NCBI GenBank assembly: GCA_023129415.1 | Contig: JAGMCF010000110.1 | Coordinates: 1-62,143, forward strand | DNA length: 62,143 nt | Source: Candidatus Cloacimonadota bacterium | Lineage (GTDB): Bacteria; Cloacimonadota; Cloacimonadia; JGIOTU-2 | Direction: 5' to 3' | Shown here: piece after piece, positions 7,635 to 17,270 of the stretch | Position numbering within the stretch: position 1 is the first letter of the stretch | Layout of the letters: every line of letters starts with the position of its first letter | Position numbers and translations under genes: made by a program | The notes under the pieces: model-generated | What the model saw: the letters and a program-made list of their open reading frames with translations, nothing else | What the model was told of the DNA's origin: nothing | Database searches by the model: none

Positions 7635-9671
7635 ATGATTTTTTTTATACTGGCTATTATATCAGCAACTCTCGTCTTTTTTTACTATAGAAAAACAAAC
7701 CCTCATATCTCAACTTCTTTAAAATGGATACTTGGTGTAATTCGTTTTTTGTTCTTCTTTATTGTGCTTATACTTCTGATAACTCCAATCTTACACTTTC
7801 ATAAGAGAAAAAAACAACATCCTTTTTCAGCAATAGCCCTTGATATAAGCGGAAGTATGAATCAGATGCTTGATAATGGAGAGACAAAAATTTCAATTTC
7901 AAAAAAATTTATCTCAAAATTAGAGGACTTTCATAACAAAAAGGACATTAATTACAAAATCTATAATTTTAGTAATGGATTAGAAGATGATACTTTACGG
8001 ACAGATATCTTTCTTTCTTTAAATCAAATTCAGAAAAAAGAAAAAGACCAGAACCTCTCTGATATAATTCTCATCTCTGATGGCTTAAACCATAATAACA
8101 ATAATTTTCCTATCCTGAAAGAGATTAATATCCCTGTTTCAGTTGTCATTCTTGGTGAGAATCCACAATATGCTGATATATCCATAAAAGATATAATTAC
8201 TAATAATCCAGTTTATCTTAATACAGAAACCGAGATAAAAACAATTGTGGAAAGTAATCAAGATAATCAAAATATTATTATCAAATTATGGGATGAAGAT
8301 AGATTAGTATCCACTAAGAAATTTCCTAACATTCAGAAAGTAGATGAGTTATTGCTTTCATATAAACCAGTAAGCATTGGATTCAAAAAAATGAGGGTTT
8401 CAGTAGAATTAGAACAAGGTTATGAATCAAACTTACTGAATAATCAAAGGGAATTCCTTCTAAATGTTGTAAAAGACCGAGTAAAAATTCTTATTCTCAC
8501 TTCACAACTAAACTGGGATGCCACCTTTATCCATAGAGTATTGAAACAAAATGAAAAGTTTACTGTCAATCTTGTTGAAAAACGGAAGGATGGATACTAT
8601 TTTGAGAATGATAATATTTCCGTATTTGATTTCCTGATTCAATCTGACCTTTTAATAATGCATAATAGAAATAAATTTAATCTGACGGATAAAGAGTATA
8701 ATGAAATAAGAGATTTTGTCAAACGAGGTGGAAATCTAATCTATATTGACAGGATTGATAAAAAATTGAGTGATTTATTACCGTTGGTAGAAAGCAAGTA
8801 TAAAGAAGAAATCAACACAAATATTTTATTAACCTCCAATGCAGATAATTATCAAACTTTTTCAATTATAAGAAATGGAAAAGAAATGAGAAAGTTATGG
8901 CAAGAACTCCCACCAATTTATGCCAATTTTTATTCTCCAAAGAAAAATGTTGAAATTCTAGCTATTGCAGACCTCTCAACACAGAATCCTGTTATTGTGT
9001 TATCATCATATTTTAATGGAAATGTTTTAATGTTTGCTGGAAATGATTTCTATCGTTGGAAAATGTGGGAAGACATAGAAAATGAATGGTTTGATGAATT
9101 CTTTAACTCAATAGTAAACTGGTTTATCAATACTGATATTAGAAAGCGTTTTCTATGCACAACTAATAAACTCCAGTATATGGAAGGTGAGCCAGTAGAT
9201 TTTTCGGCTCTTATTTTCGATGAAAAGATGAATACAATTTCAAGACAGGATATCCTACTGAAAATAAAAAAGGCAGATGAAATAATAGAGAAATACTTAA
9301 CCGAGAAAAATAATAAATATATCACAACAATTGACGGTTTAGGAAAAGGGAAATACAATTTTCAAGCTGAATGTGTGTTAGGAAATAATTTGATAACTTC
9401 TAAGGGTGAATTCCTGATTGAATCTATTCCCCTTGAAGAAAGTTCTACTGGAATCAATAAATCATTTCTAACATTTATTGCATCACAAACTGACGGGAAA
9501 ATAATTGAAACTGAAGAAGATTTTGAACAACTTTTGACCTTACAAAGAGAACAAAAGCAAGTCATATCAACAAATGAACTTGAATTATGGAAAAAATGGT
9601 ATATTCCGGTGATTGCTATTTTCTTAATCTCATTAGAACTTTTTATCAGGAAAAGAAAGGGATTATTATGA
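7635..9671 (+). CDS. Membrane-anchored VWA-domain protein
   Basis: A 678-residue protein with two N-terminal membrane segments (about 1-17 and 30-55) and a C-terminal one (about 650-670). The von Willebrand factor A domain begins with the metal-binding motif DISGSMN (about 70-76) and continues to ILISDG. A later segment (about 330-385) with LIMHN...FVKRGGNLIYID resembles a glutamine-amidotransferase-like flavodoxin fold. The layout is like envelope proteins of unknown function found in the Bacteroidota and relatives. It starts two bases after rnc and its stop overlaps the flavin-reductase start (ATGA). Substrate and partners are unknown. Confidence 0.75.
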   Translation: MIFFILAIISATLVFFYYRKTNPHISTSLKWILGVIRFLFFFIVLILLITPILHFHKRKKQHPFSAIALDISGSMNQMLDNGETKISISKKFISKLEDFHNKKDINYKIYNFSNGLEDDTLRTDIFLSLNQIQKKEKDQNLSDIILISDGLNHNNNNFPILKEINIPVSVVILGENPQYADISIKDIITNNPVYLNTETEIKTIVESNQDNQNIIIKLWDEDRLVSTKKFPNIQKVDELLLSYKPVSIGFKKMRVSVELEQGYESNLLNNQREFLLNVVKDRVKILILTSQLNWDATFIHRVLKQNEKFTVNLVEKRKDGYYFENDNISVFDFLIQSDLLIMHNRNKFNLTDKEYNEIRDFVKRGGNLIYIDRIDKKLSDLLPLVESKYKEEINTNILLTSNADNYQTFSIIRNGKEMRKLWQELPPIYANFYSPKKNVEILAIADLSTQNPVIVLSSYFNGNVLMFAGNDFYRWKMWEDIENEWFDEFFNSIVNWFINTDIRKRFLCTTNKLQYMEGEPVDFSALIFDEKMNTISRQDILLKIKKADEIIEKYLTEKNNKYITTIDGLGKGKYNFQAECVLGNNLITSKGEFLIESIPLEESSTGINKSFLTFIASQTDGKIIETEEDFEQLLTLQREQKQVISTNELELWKKWYIPVIAIFLISLELFIRKRKGLL

Positions 9672-10216
9672 TACAATGTGATTATAAAAATGCAGTAAAA
9701 AGAATGGACAGGCCTTCTCGTCTAGCTTTAGTGGTTTCAAAATCAGGAAATAGGGGAGCAAATATTATTACTCTTGGTTGGTTTATGAGGACTTCTATCC
9801 AACCGCCTATGTTTGCAATTTCAGTAGGACTTACAAGATATTCACATGAACTTCTATCTGAAAATAGAAAATTTGTTCTTTCAATTCCTTCAACAAAAAT
9901 GGCTGAACAGGTTCTACAATGCGGAACACAAACAGGAATGAATGTTAATAAAATTGAGGAGTTTAATATAAAAGTAAAAAGAGGAAAATTATCTGATATA
10001 CCGATTTTGATAGATGCCGTTGCAAATTTTGAATGCAAAACTATAACTCAAATCCGAAGTGGTGACCATACAATCTTTATAGGAGAAGTGAAGTACTCCT
10101 GGCAGAATGAAAATCCCAATTTGGAACAATTATTATCAATTCCAGATGATGAAAATTATGTAGCTTTAGCCAAGGTTGGGAATTATATTGTTGGGAAAAT
10201 AAATCAAGATGATTGA
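9668..10216 (+). CDS. Flavin reductase-like protein
   Basis: A 182-residue protein of the FMN-binding split-barrel flavin reductase family: SRLALVVS...NIITLGWFMRTSIQPPMFAISVGL...KFVLSIPS is the flavin-binding core. Members bind FMN and reduce flavin with NAD(P)H, or serve as small redox proteins; the substrate cannot be told from sequence. The start is ATG 9668, overlapping the VWA gene stop as ATGA and preceded by AAAGGGA. A longer open frame from 9587 would lie within the VWA gene and is not needed. Confidence 0.85.
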   Translation: MIQCDYKNAVKRMDRPSRLALVVSKSGNRGANIITLGWFMRTSIQPPMFAISVGLTRYSHELLSENRKFVLSIPSTKMAEQVLQCGTQTGMNVNKIEEFNIKVKRGKLSDIPILIDAVANFECKTITQIRSGDHTIFIGEVKYSWQNENPNLEQLLSIPDDENYVALAKVGNYIVGKINQDD

Positions 10217-10270
10217 ATGTACTTTAGTATTTCCATTCTCAGAAATTTCTAATTTATGAAAACTATTTAG

Positions 10271-10390
10271 TGTCTGTCCGTAAATGTAGAACGAGGTTCT
10301 TAGCTCGTTTTCTTAAGGCATATTTTAAGCCTATTTACTTTAACGACCTTGGAAGGTCGTTCTACAAACAGTGAGTTTACGGACAGACAT
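10271..10390. mobile_element. MITE-like element, short copy
   Basis: A 120-bp non-coding element bounded by a perfect 14-bp inverted repeat: TGTCTGTCCGTAAA at 10271-10284 and its complement at 10376-10389. The flanks carry TATTTAG on both sides (10264-10270 and 10391-10397), consistent with a target-site duplication. A longer, inverted copy lies at 58880-59076. The interior contains 'aacgaggttc' and 'acgaccttgg' segments shared by both copies. There is no coding capacity, so it would need a transposase from elsewhere. Confidence 0.8.
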
Positions 10391-10424
10391 TATTTAGTAT
10401 TATTTTCTTATTTGACTTTAAAAT

Positions 10425-10988
10425 ATGTATGAAAAAGAATCATTAATTCCTTCTGAACATATAGATAATCTTATCTTGCAGATTAGAAATCAAAATGTTA
10501 TTATTGATGCTGATTTAGCAAAAATATATGGGGTAACTACAAAAAAGTTGAATCAAGCAGTAAAAAGAAATAGTAAAAGGTTTCCTCCTGATTTTATGTT
10601 TCAATTGAACCAAAAGGAGAAATCAGAGCTGGTCACAATTTGTGACCACCTCTCTAATCTTAAATATTCACCATATTTGCCATATGTCTTTACTGAGCAT
10701 GGAGCAGTTATGATAGCTTCAGTATTAAATTCTGAACGCGCAATTATTGTAAGTGTCTATGTGGTGAGAGCATTTATACGATTGAGGAAAATGATTTCTT
10801 CAAATAAAGAAATGGTTTTTAAATTAAATAAAATTGAACAAAAAGTAGAAACCCATGATAAAGCAATAGTACATTTAATAAACACTATTCGTAAGTTAAT
10901 GACTCCAAAAAAAATTCCAAGAAAAAAAATCGGTTTTCAAATTGAATCAAAAAAAGTTGATAAAAAAAGAAATGATTCATCATTATAA
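10425..10988 (+). CDS. ORF6N-domain DNA-binding protein
   Basis: A 187-residue protein whose first 110 residues form an ORF6N domain (ILQIRNQNVIIDADLAKIYG...FTEHGAVMIASVLNS), a DNA-binding module found in phage and mobile-element regulators. A lysine-rich, helical C-terminal tail follows. It stands alone, between a MITE-like repeat and the repeat leader of lpdA, which fits acquisition from a mobile element. Its target is unknown. Confidence 0.85.
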   Translation: MYEKESLIPSEHIDNLILQIRNQNVIIDADLAKIYGVTTKKLNQAVKRNSKRFPPDFMFQLNQKEKSELVTICDHLSNLKYSPYLPYVFTEHGAVMIASVLNSERAIIVSVYVVRAFIRLRKMISSNKEMVFKLNKIEQKVETHDKAIVHLINTIRKLMTPKKIPRKKIGFQIESKKVDKKRNDSSL

Positions 10989-11443
10989 ATATTCTCAAAG
11001 GTAATGAAAATAATTTAAAAAGGAGTTAAAGAAATGGTTTTTCAAATATCAAAATATGAAACCCAAAATAGGCAAAAATGTTTTCACCGCAGAATATGCA
11101 ATGAATTACTTAAAAAATATGAGACATAAATGCTCAAAATCCTCAATTTGATTAGAGGATGGGACACAAAGGAGCATGAAAATATATAAGACTATTATTG
11201 ATAATTTTTAGAGTAGGCGAGTTCATCCCTGCCCGCCAAGGCTTGGCAGGCGGGCTTCGTAGAATGGATCTCTCTTGTTATGCTGAAACAGGATAAACCT
11301 GTTTCTACCCATCCCACAACTTGTGGGTATCCCCAATTTAATTGGGGATGGGTTTATCCCAAATCTAAATAAAGTGAAATTATAAAATAATTACTTTGTG
11401 TCTTTGAGTCTTTGTGGTAATGAATTTTTCTCAGGAGGAAAGA
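10989..11443. repeat. Repeat-built leader of lpdA
   Basis: This 455-bp gap contains the 'gggacacaaaggagcatgaa' module near 11161 (also at 1407). It also holds a hairpin of 'ctgcccgcc...ggcgggc' near 11230-11255, an 'acaggataaacctgt' palindrome near 11288, and a 'tccccaatttaattgggga' palindrome near 11330. It ends with 'tttgtgtctttgagtctttgtggt', a formula that recurs before polA. A 31-codon frame at 11034-11129 has a Shine-Dalgarno-like AAGGAG but no protein-like character. Confidence 0.7.
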
Positions 11444-12841
11444 TTGAAGAATTATACGGTAGCAATTATTGGCGGAGGTCCTGGAGGTTATGTAACTGCA
11501 ATACGATTAAAACAATATGGAATTGATGTAGTAGTTTTTGAAAAAGAAAGACTTGGTGGAGTGTGCCTGAATTGGGGTTGTATTCCGACAAAGACACTTG
11601 TTAAAGTTGCTGATTTATTTAGTGAATGTAAGCAAGCTTGCGAATTTGGCATTTCTCTGCAAAATCCAAAAATTAATTATGAGAAGATTTTCAATCGAAA
11701 AAATGAAGTAGTTAATAAACTTGTTTCAGGTGTTGAATTCATTTTCAAAAAACGAAATATACCTGTCATATATGAAAAAGTCACCAAAATTCAACAAAAC
11801 GATGAAGACTACACAATCCTAACAGAAAATTCCCAAATAAATTCAAAATATGTCATACTTGCTACAGGTTCTGTTCCTAAGGAACTACCTACTTTGATAT
11901 TTGACAGTGAAAATATCCTTTCTTCCAAAGATATACTAAAGATGGAAACACTCCCTGAAAAATTGGCTGTTGTGGGTGGAGGAGTAATTGGTTGTGAATT
12001 TGCATCAATTTTTTCACAATTGGGTTTACAGGTTGAAATAATTGAATTTTTACCAAGTTTAGTAAATACAGAAGACATTGAAATATCCAAAAGACTTGCA
12101 ATAGCTTTAAAAAAATCTGGTATAAAAATTCATTTGAATACTGCTGTAGAAGGCTATAAGAAAATCAATGATAAAATACATCTAATGCTTTCCAACGGTA
12201 AAACTGTTGTAACAAATAAGGTTCTAATAAGTATCGGAAGGACTCCTCAATGCAATATTGAATTTATAAATTGTTATCTTGAAAATGATGGTAGTGCTAT
12301 AAAAATAGATAATAATTTCGAAACAAACCTTCCAAATATTTTTGCGATAGGGGATGTAACTGGTAAAATGCTTTTAGCACACACAGCAAGCAAGCAGGGT
12401 TTAATCACTGCTGAAATAATACGAAATGAATTAGAGGGGAATAACATAAAAACAGAAAAATTAATATATGAAAATATACCTCGTTGTACTTTCACCAATC
12501 CAGAAATAGGTTCCGTTGGCTTAACCGAGAGACAAGCAAGGGATAAATTTGAAGAAATCCTTATAGGGAAATTTCCTTTTACTGCTAATGGCAAAGCACT
12601 ATGTTTGGGAAATACATTTGGTTTTGTTAAAACTGTTGCAGATAAAGAAAGTCAAAAATTAGTTGGAATGCATATTATTGGTCCACATGCCACTGAGCTA
12701 ATAGCAGAAGGTGCAATTTTGATTAGTAATGGTGTGACTATTAAGGAAGCTGAGAAAATCGTCTATGCTCATCCAACACTTTCAGAGGTTGTTGCAGAAT
12801 CAATTGAAGACCTCAAAAATCTTGCTATACATAAGATATAA
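11444..12841 (+). CDS. lpdA: Dihydrolipoyl dehydrogenase
   Basis: FAD-dependent oxidation of dihydrolipoamide in 2-oxoacid dehydrogenase or glycine-cleavage complexes. The FAD fold starts at AIIGGGPGGY, the redox disulfide is in GGVCLNWGCIPTK, the NAD-binding motif is VVGGGVIGCEFAS, and the C-terminal catalytic His-Glu lies in YAHPTLSEVVAE. I chose the TTG at 11444 because AGGAGG at 11433-11438 sits five bases before it; this gives 465 residues. An upstream ATG at 11414 has no such site. No partner E1/E2 genes are in the window. Confidence 0.93.
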   Translation: MKNYTVAIIGGGPGGYVTAIRLKQYGIDVVVFEKERLGGVCLNWGCIPTKTLVKVADLFSECKQACEFGISLQNPKINYEKIFNRKNEVVNKLVSGVEFIFKKRNIPVIYEKVTKIQQNDEDYTILTENSQINSKYVILATGSVPKELPTLIFDSENILSSKDILKMETLPEKLAVVGGGVIGCEFASIFSQLGLQVEIIEFLPSLVNTEDIEISKRLAIALKKSGIKIHLNTAVEGYKKINDKIHLMLSNGKTVVTNKVLISIGRTPQCNIEFINCYLENDGSAIKIDNNFETNLPNIFAIGDVTGKMLLAHTASKQGLITAEIIRNELEGNNIKTEKLIYENIPRCTFTNPEIGSVGLTERQARDKFEEILIGKFPFTANGKALCLGNTFGFVKTVADKESQKLVGMHIIGPHATELIAEGAILISNGVTIKEAEKIVYAHPTLSEVVAESIEDLKNLAIHKI

Positions 12842-13416
12842 TTGAATTCTTGAAAGTAATGACAATAACTCAGTTTTAAATTAGTATCTTATCAATAAAA
12901 TTCGTGCCTGCCCTGTTAAATTTATTTTCTATTTAACTGGGGTAATTTTTGGTTCACCCTTCGTAGTCCCGATTATATCGGGACGGAGAACGGGCAAGAT
13001 ATTTTTATTCTGCCTTGAGATTCTTTTATAAAGGCTATTTAAATGACTAATTACTCCCGACCTATCGGGACTAATTTCTAATAATCCGCCAGCTGGCGGA
13101 CAAATATCAAATACCAAATATAAAAGGATTAGTCTTCGGAGATTTTGTTTTGGCATGATTTGACATTCTTGCCCCGTTAGATAGTAAAGATGGTAGGAAT
13201 TATAACTTTATTAGAGTAGGAAGGTGTTAGAACCTAAATTGGAAAATATAAATCCTTTATCTAACGGGGTGAGGGCTTTGTCATTTTATTTGACATTAGT
13301 CCCGACTTGTCGGGAAGAAATTATTGGCTTTATTACTGATTAATATTTCCTGTTTGGTTCTGCCCGCCCCGTTAAATTTTCTTTTCTATTTAACTGGGGG
13401 CTTGTCCAGGTTAGGT
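12842..13416. repeat. Intergenic region of nested hairpin repeats
   Basis: No gene is visible between convergent lpdA and the minus-strand small gene. Two copies of a 'gttaaat...atttaactgggg' hairpin lie at about 12910-12943 and 13368-13400. Between them is a 43-bp module at 12953-12995 that recurs with one mismatch at 59002-59044. A long-range inverted repeat pairs 'ccccgttagata' near 13173 with 'tatctaacgggg' near 13258. Small palindromes of the CCCGA...TCGGG family lie near 12968, 13056 and 13308. Confidence 0.75.
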
Positions 13417-13671
13417 TTATTCTAAAGAAAGAGTTTTCATAATTAGCTCAATCAGTTCATACGCTATTTCTTTATCCTTTCTAAAAACCATTATTTCAAT
13501 ATATGATTTTTTATCACTGTATTCAAAATATCTTCCAATAAAAAGACCTTTTCTTTTAAAGCTAAAAGGGATATTATTCTCTTTCAGAACTTCAGATATT
13601 GCATCTAACTGCAAGCTATTATTCAACTTACATAAACTGACGATCTTTTGTTCTTCAATTTCTTCTTTCAT
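13417..13671 (-). CDS. Small protein, possibly DUF2007-like
   Basis: An 84-residue product whose pattern (an early helix in which 'LQLDAISEVLKENNIPF' precedes a beta-rich half) resembles small 'putative signal transducing' DUF2007-type domains. The match is by impression only. It lies 21 bases after rnr on the same strand, as the last gene of the yicC-rnr cluster. No catalytic motif is evident. Confidence 0.6.
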   Translation of the reverse strand: MKEEIEEQKIVSLCKLNNSLQLDAISEVLKENNIPFSFKRKGLFIGRYFEYSDKKSYIEIMVFRKDKEIAYELIELIMKTLSLE

Positions 13672-13692
13672 AAAATTCTCAAATGATATTTA

Positions 13693-15792
13693 TCAAACCA
13701 GCTCAAATTCAATTTTGTGTTCAACTTTTTTTACCCTTACTTGAACCTTCTGGCATAAGAAAAACTTGCGGCTTTTCCTTGTCCCAACTACACAATATTT
13801 TTTATTATTAAACTGATAAAAATCATCAGTTATGGATGATAGAGGAATAAATCCCTCAATAGGGTATTTATCCAATTCAACAAATATATTTTTATTATTA
13901 AAATTTACAATTAAAGCTTTGAAATCTTTACCAATATTTTCTTTCATAAACCTGTTTTTCTTCAAATTTCCTAAAGTTCTTTCTGCATTCATTGCAACTA
14001 CTTCCATTTCTGATGACCTTTGAGCAAATGTTTTGATTTCTTGTAATGAAAATTTTGCTGTTGACCATTCAAAGACATATTGTTTAAGAAGATGATGAAC
14101 AATAAGATCTGGAAATCTTCTAATCGGGGATGTAAAATGAGTATATGATTTTAATGCTAAACCAAAGTGTCCGATATTTCTATAAGAATACTTTGCTTTC
14201 ATAAGACTTCTTAAAAGTAGGTTATCAAAAACTCTGTGATGATTTTCATCTTTTATAGAATTCAAATATTGCTTTAATGCTAAGTTCTGGTTCTTATGAA
14301 CGAAATTTAAATTATAATTATATGATCTTACTAACAAAGCAAATTCACCCATTTTGGCAGGTTCAGGTGGTTCATGAATACGAAAGATTGCAGAACTACA
14401 TTTTTTTGCAATTAATTCTGCAATATATTGATTTGCTTCAAGCATAAATTCTTCAATCAGTAGATGACTTTCTGTTTCCTTAGTCCGTAAAATATTTACA
14501 GGACTTCCATTTTCATCAAATTCAAATTCAGAGTCTGGTAGGTCAAAATCAAGACTACCTCGGTCATACCTTTTTTGAGTAAGGTAATTGGCTAAAGGGC
14601 GCATTTTAAATAAGATTTCCTGGATTTCTTGTTTGAGTTCAATGTTTTCACTCTCTTCAAATAAATGATCCACCTGTTGATAGTTTAGTCTCGAATCACT
14701 TCTAATTATGGAAAGAACCAATTCTCTGTTCATTCGATTAAAATTTTTATCATATTCAACAATTACAGAAACTGTTAGTCTATCACTTCCGGATTTTAAG
14801 CTACATAGGTTGTTACTAAGTTTTTCAGGTAGCATTGGTATCACATTTTGAAGCAGGTAAACACTTGTCCCTCTTTCGAAAGCTTCTTTGAAGATAGGGG
14901 AGTCAACTTCAACATAATGTGAAACATCAGCAATATGTACATAAAGTTTGTATCCTGCTGATGTCTCCTCAAAAGAAATTGCATCATCAAAGTCTTTTGC
15001 TGTAATCGGATCAATTGTAAAAGTTATGAGGTTTCTGAAGTCCTTTCTCTTTGCAATCTCCGTTGAATCAATATATTCATGAAATTCTAATGACTCATCA
15101 ACAACATATTTTGAGAAATCTTCAGGAAGATCATATTGTTTTAATACCGATAGAAAATCAATATTTGGATCGTTTGCGTCTCCCAATATCTCGGAAACTT
15201 TCCCTTTAGGAAGTATATTTTTTGTACGGTCTCCCCAGTTTGTGATATTTACTGTAACCTTTTTATCCACATACTCACCCTGATTTACTGATAAATCTAT
15301 CAACTCAATATAATTATCAATTTTGGGATTATCAGGAATGAGGAATATTTTTCCATTTAATTTATTTATATTTCCAATTATGTATTCATTTTTTCGTTCA
15401 ATGACCTTCAAGATTTTTCCAGTTGCTCCTCGATAATTTCGCTTTATGATAATAAATTCAACTATATCGTTATGATAAGCATTCAGACAATCTCTATCAA
15501 AGATTTTAACATCTTCTTCATCGGTCTTTACAAACCCAAAAGAATAGTTATTTGCCAAAGCAGAGGCATCAAAAGTACCAATAATTTTTTTGTAAATAGG
15601 TGGAGAGTGATACTTTTTGTTCTTTCTTACTATTTTATTATTCTTCTCTAATATAGAAAATGTTATCAAAAAATTGGCATAATCTTGCTTTTTTATTCTA
15701 AATATCTTTGCTAATTTTCTGATTGTGAATTCTTTGTTTGCATTCTTACGAAGGAAATTAAGTATTAACTCAGATTTCTTTTTCTTGGGCAT
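13693..15792 (-). CDS. rnr: Ribonuclease R
   Basis: Processive 3'-5' exoribonuclease of the RNB family acting on structured RNA. The 699 residues contain an N-terminal winged-helix/cold-shock region, the RNB catalytic core with DPITAKDFDDA (about 257-267; the Asp cluster binds Mg2+), and SYTHFTSPIRRFPDL. A C-terminal S1-like segment ends the protein. It starts at 15792, its ATG overlapping the TAA of the upstream membrane protein by one base. Confidence 0.93.
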   Translation of the reverse strand: MPKKKKSELILNFLRKNANKEFTIRKLAKIFRIKKQDYANFLITFSILEKNNKIVRKNKKYHSPPIYKKIIGTFDASALANNYSFGFVKTDEEDVKIFDRDCLNAYHNDIVEFIIIKRNYRGATGKILKVIERKNEYIIGNINKLNGKIFLIPDNPKIDNYIELIDLSVNQGEYVDKKVTVNITNWGDRTKNILPKGKVSEILGDANDPNIDFLSVLKQYDLPEDFSKYVVDESLEFHEYIDSTEIAKRKDFRNLITFTIDPITAKDFDDAISFEETSAGYKLYVHIADVSHYVEVDSPIFKEAFERGTSVYLLQNVIPMLPEKLSNNLCSLKSGSDRLTVSVIVEYDKNFNRMNRELVLSIIRSDSRLNYQQVDHLFEESENIELKQEIQEILFKMRPLANYLTQKRYDRGSLDFDLPDSEFEFDENGSPVNILRTKETESHLLIEEFMLEANQYIAELIAKKCSSAIFRIHEPPEPAKMGEFALLVRSYNYNLNFVHKNQNLALKQYLNSIKDENHHRVFDNLLLRSLMKAKYSYRNIGHFGLALKSYTHFTSPIRRFPDLIVHHLLKQYVFEWSTAKFSLQEIKTFAQRSSEMEVVAMNAERTLGNLKKNRFMKENIGKDFKALIVNFNNKNIFVELDKYPIEGFIPLSSITDDFYQFNNKKYCVVGTRKSRKFFLCQKVQVRVKKVEHKIEFELV

Positions 15793-16244
15793 TAGAAACG
15801 GTTCCCGATCTTTTCCTCAAGAAAATTCAGGATATCTTCTCTTTCTTTTTGCTCTTTTGTAAATCTGATAGACTGACCTCTGAATCTATCGAGCCCTCTT
15901 GGTCGAGCAAAGGTGCTAAGCATTACACCTTTTTTATCAGCATAAAAACATTTGAACTCAGAATATTTTCTTTCCCGTTTAAACAATAAAACCTTAATGA
16001 AAACAAAATCATCATAAAATTCATAATAAGTGGGCACAAAATATGAAAATAGGGAAGAGAAAAGAAAAAATAATGATAATATTACCCAAAATAAATTATG
16101 TGTAATTGTAAAGACAAATACTGCTGCAAGTATAAAGAATGCAAAAACAAATAAAGTTTTTATTGGAAATTCAACAATAGGGAATGATATCCAAGAAAAT
16201 ATCGGTTTTTTCACAATGGGTGGATTCTTATTATTATTCGACAT
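15792..16244 (-). CDS. Small membrane protein, unknown function
   Basis: From ATG 16244 the product is about 150 residues. It has two adjacent membrane segments (TLFVFAFFILAAVFVFTI and LFWVILSLFFLFSSLFSYF) and a soluble C-terminal half with EFYDDFVFIKVLLFKRER, which may be a PH-like beta domain. A TTG at 16271 would add nine residues, but the ATG overlapping the end of yicC by 11 bases is the simpler choice. Its stop overlaps the rnr start, so the genes are probably translated together. No function can be assigned. Confidence 0.75.
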   Translation of the reverse strand: MSNNNKNPPIVKKPIFSWISFPIVEFPIKTLFVFAFFILAAVFVFTITHNLFWVILSLFFLFSSLFSYFVPTYYEFYDDFVFIKVLLFKRERKYSEFKCFYADKKGVMLSTFARPRGLDRFRGQSIRFTKEQKEREDILNFLEEKIGNRF

Positions 16245-17121
16245 TAAATGCTTGTTCTTTACATTTTTCAATTTCTTCTTTTATCTTTAAAATTTCTGGA
16301 AAAATTGAAATATTGTTATATTTTGCTGATATTGTTGAAATTTCTCTTTGCATCTCCTGTATCACAAATATCATTGAAAGTCCGACAGGTTGGTCCTTTA
16401 TAGAAATTATTTCCCAAAATTTATTTAAGTGACTTTTAAATCTGACAATCTCTTCAGTTATATTTGATTTTTCATAGAGATATGTAACTTCTGAAATTAC
16501 TTTATCTTCATCAATTTTTTTTATATAATTTTCTAAAATCTTTTCTATTCGATTACTTGTTTTTGTCTTTAATTCTTGTATATAATTAGGAATTGATAAC
16601 TCAATAGTAGATAATGATATTTCAATTCTATTAATAGACTTTATAAAAAATTCTTCCAAATCCTCACCTTCTTTTTGTCGTACTTCTATTAGTCTTTGAA
16701 CTGCTTTTTTTACTAAATCAAGAATCAATTCTAAAAATTCCTGTGGATCATATTCTTCAATGGGGGATTTATAGACCTTTTCTAAACTAAAAATATCAGA
16801 GATTGAAATATTCGGCTTTAAATCAAATTTCTTTGAAATAACTTTAATTTGATCCAAATAGTTTCTTATTAAATCGTCTTTTAATAATTTTTTTTGAATT
16901 ATCTCCTTTTTTTCAATCATATATACAGTAATAAAAACACTACCTCTTCTAAGAAGTTCTGTAATCATCCTTTCAATTCTATAAGATATATATTCAGGAA
17001 ACTCTTTTGGAATTTTACATTTCACAGATAAATATTTATCATTTAAAGATTTTACTGTAATTTTTAAATCTATACCATTTTTTGTTAATTCTGCTATCCC
17101 GAAACCAGTCATACTTTTCAT
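16234..17121 (-). CDS. yicC: YicC/YloC family endoribonuclease
   Basis: A 295-residue protein beginning MKSMTGFG, the hallmark of the YicC family, with the family C-terminus IFVIQEMQREISTISAKYNN...KEEIEKCKEQAFNVE. Family members have been described as RNA endonucleases. Here it heads a minus-strand group with rnr, so two RNA-degrading enzymes share a transcript. AAAGGA precedes the ATG by six bases. Confidence 0.92.
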   Translation of the reverse strand: MKSMTGFGIAELTKNGIDLKITVKSLNDKYLSVKCKIPKEFPEYISYRIERMITELLRRGSVFITVYMIEKKEIIQKKLLKDDLIRNYLDQIKVISKKFDLKPNISISDIFSLEKVYKSPIEEYDPQEFLELILDLVKKAVQRLIEVRQKEGEDLEEFFIKSINRIEISLSTIELSIPNYIQELKTKTSNRIEKILENYIKKIDEDKVISEVTYLYEKSNITEEIVRFKSHLNKFWEIISIKDQPVGLSMIFVIQEMQREISTISAKYNNISIFPEILKIKEEIEKCKEQAFNVE

Positions 17122-17143
17122 ATTGAATCCTTTATATAATTTT

Positions 17144-17175
17144 TTATAAAATTACTTTATAAAATAGAATGTCAA
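17144..17175 (-). promoter_or_regulatory. Candidate promoter of the yicC-rnr group
   Basis: On the minus strand TTGACA (17170-17175) is followed after 18-20 bases by a TTTATA/TTATAA-like box, 20-25 bases before the yicC ATG. The -35 box is exact, but the -10 box and spacing are approximate, so this is tentative. Confidence 0.35.
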
Positions 17176-17270
17176 GAAAATTTATACAATGGGGGAGGAG
17201 TTACTATCTTTCCTTATATTAATTGGTTGCCAAAACATCTATAAGTTTACATAATGTATATTATCATACA

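Noticed and set aside
11034..11129. 31-codon frame with AAGGAG upstream
   Set aside because: It is short, has unremarkable composition and lies in repeat-rich leader DNA; there is not enough support.
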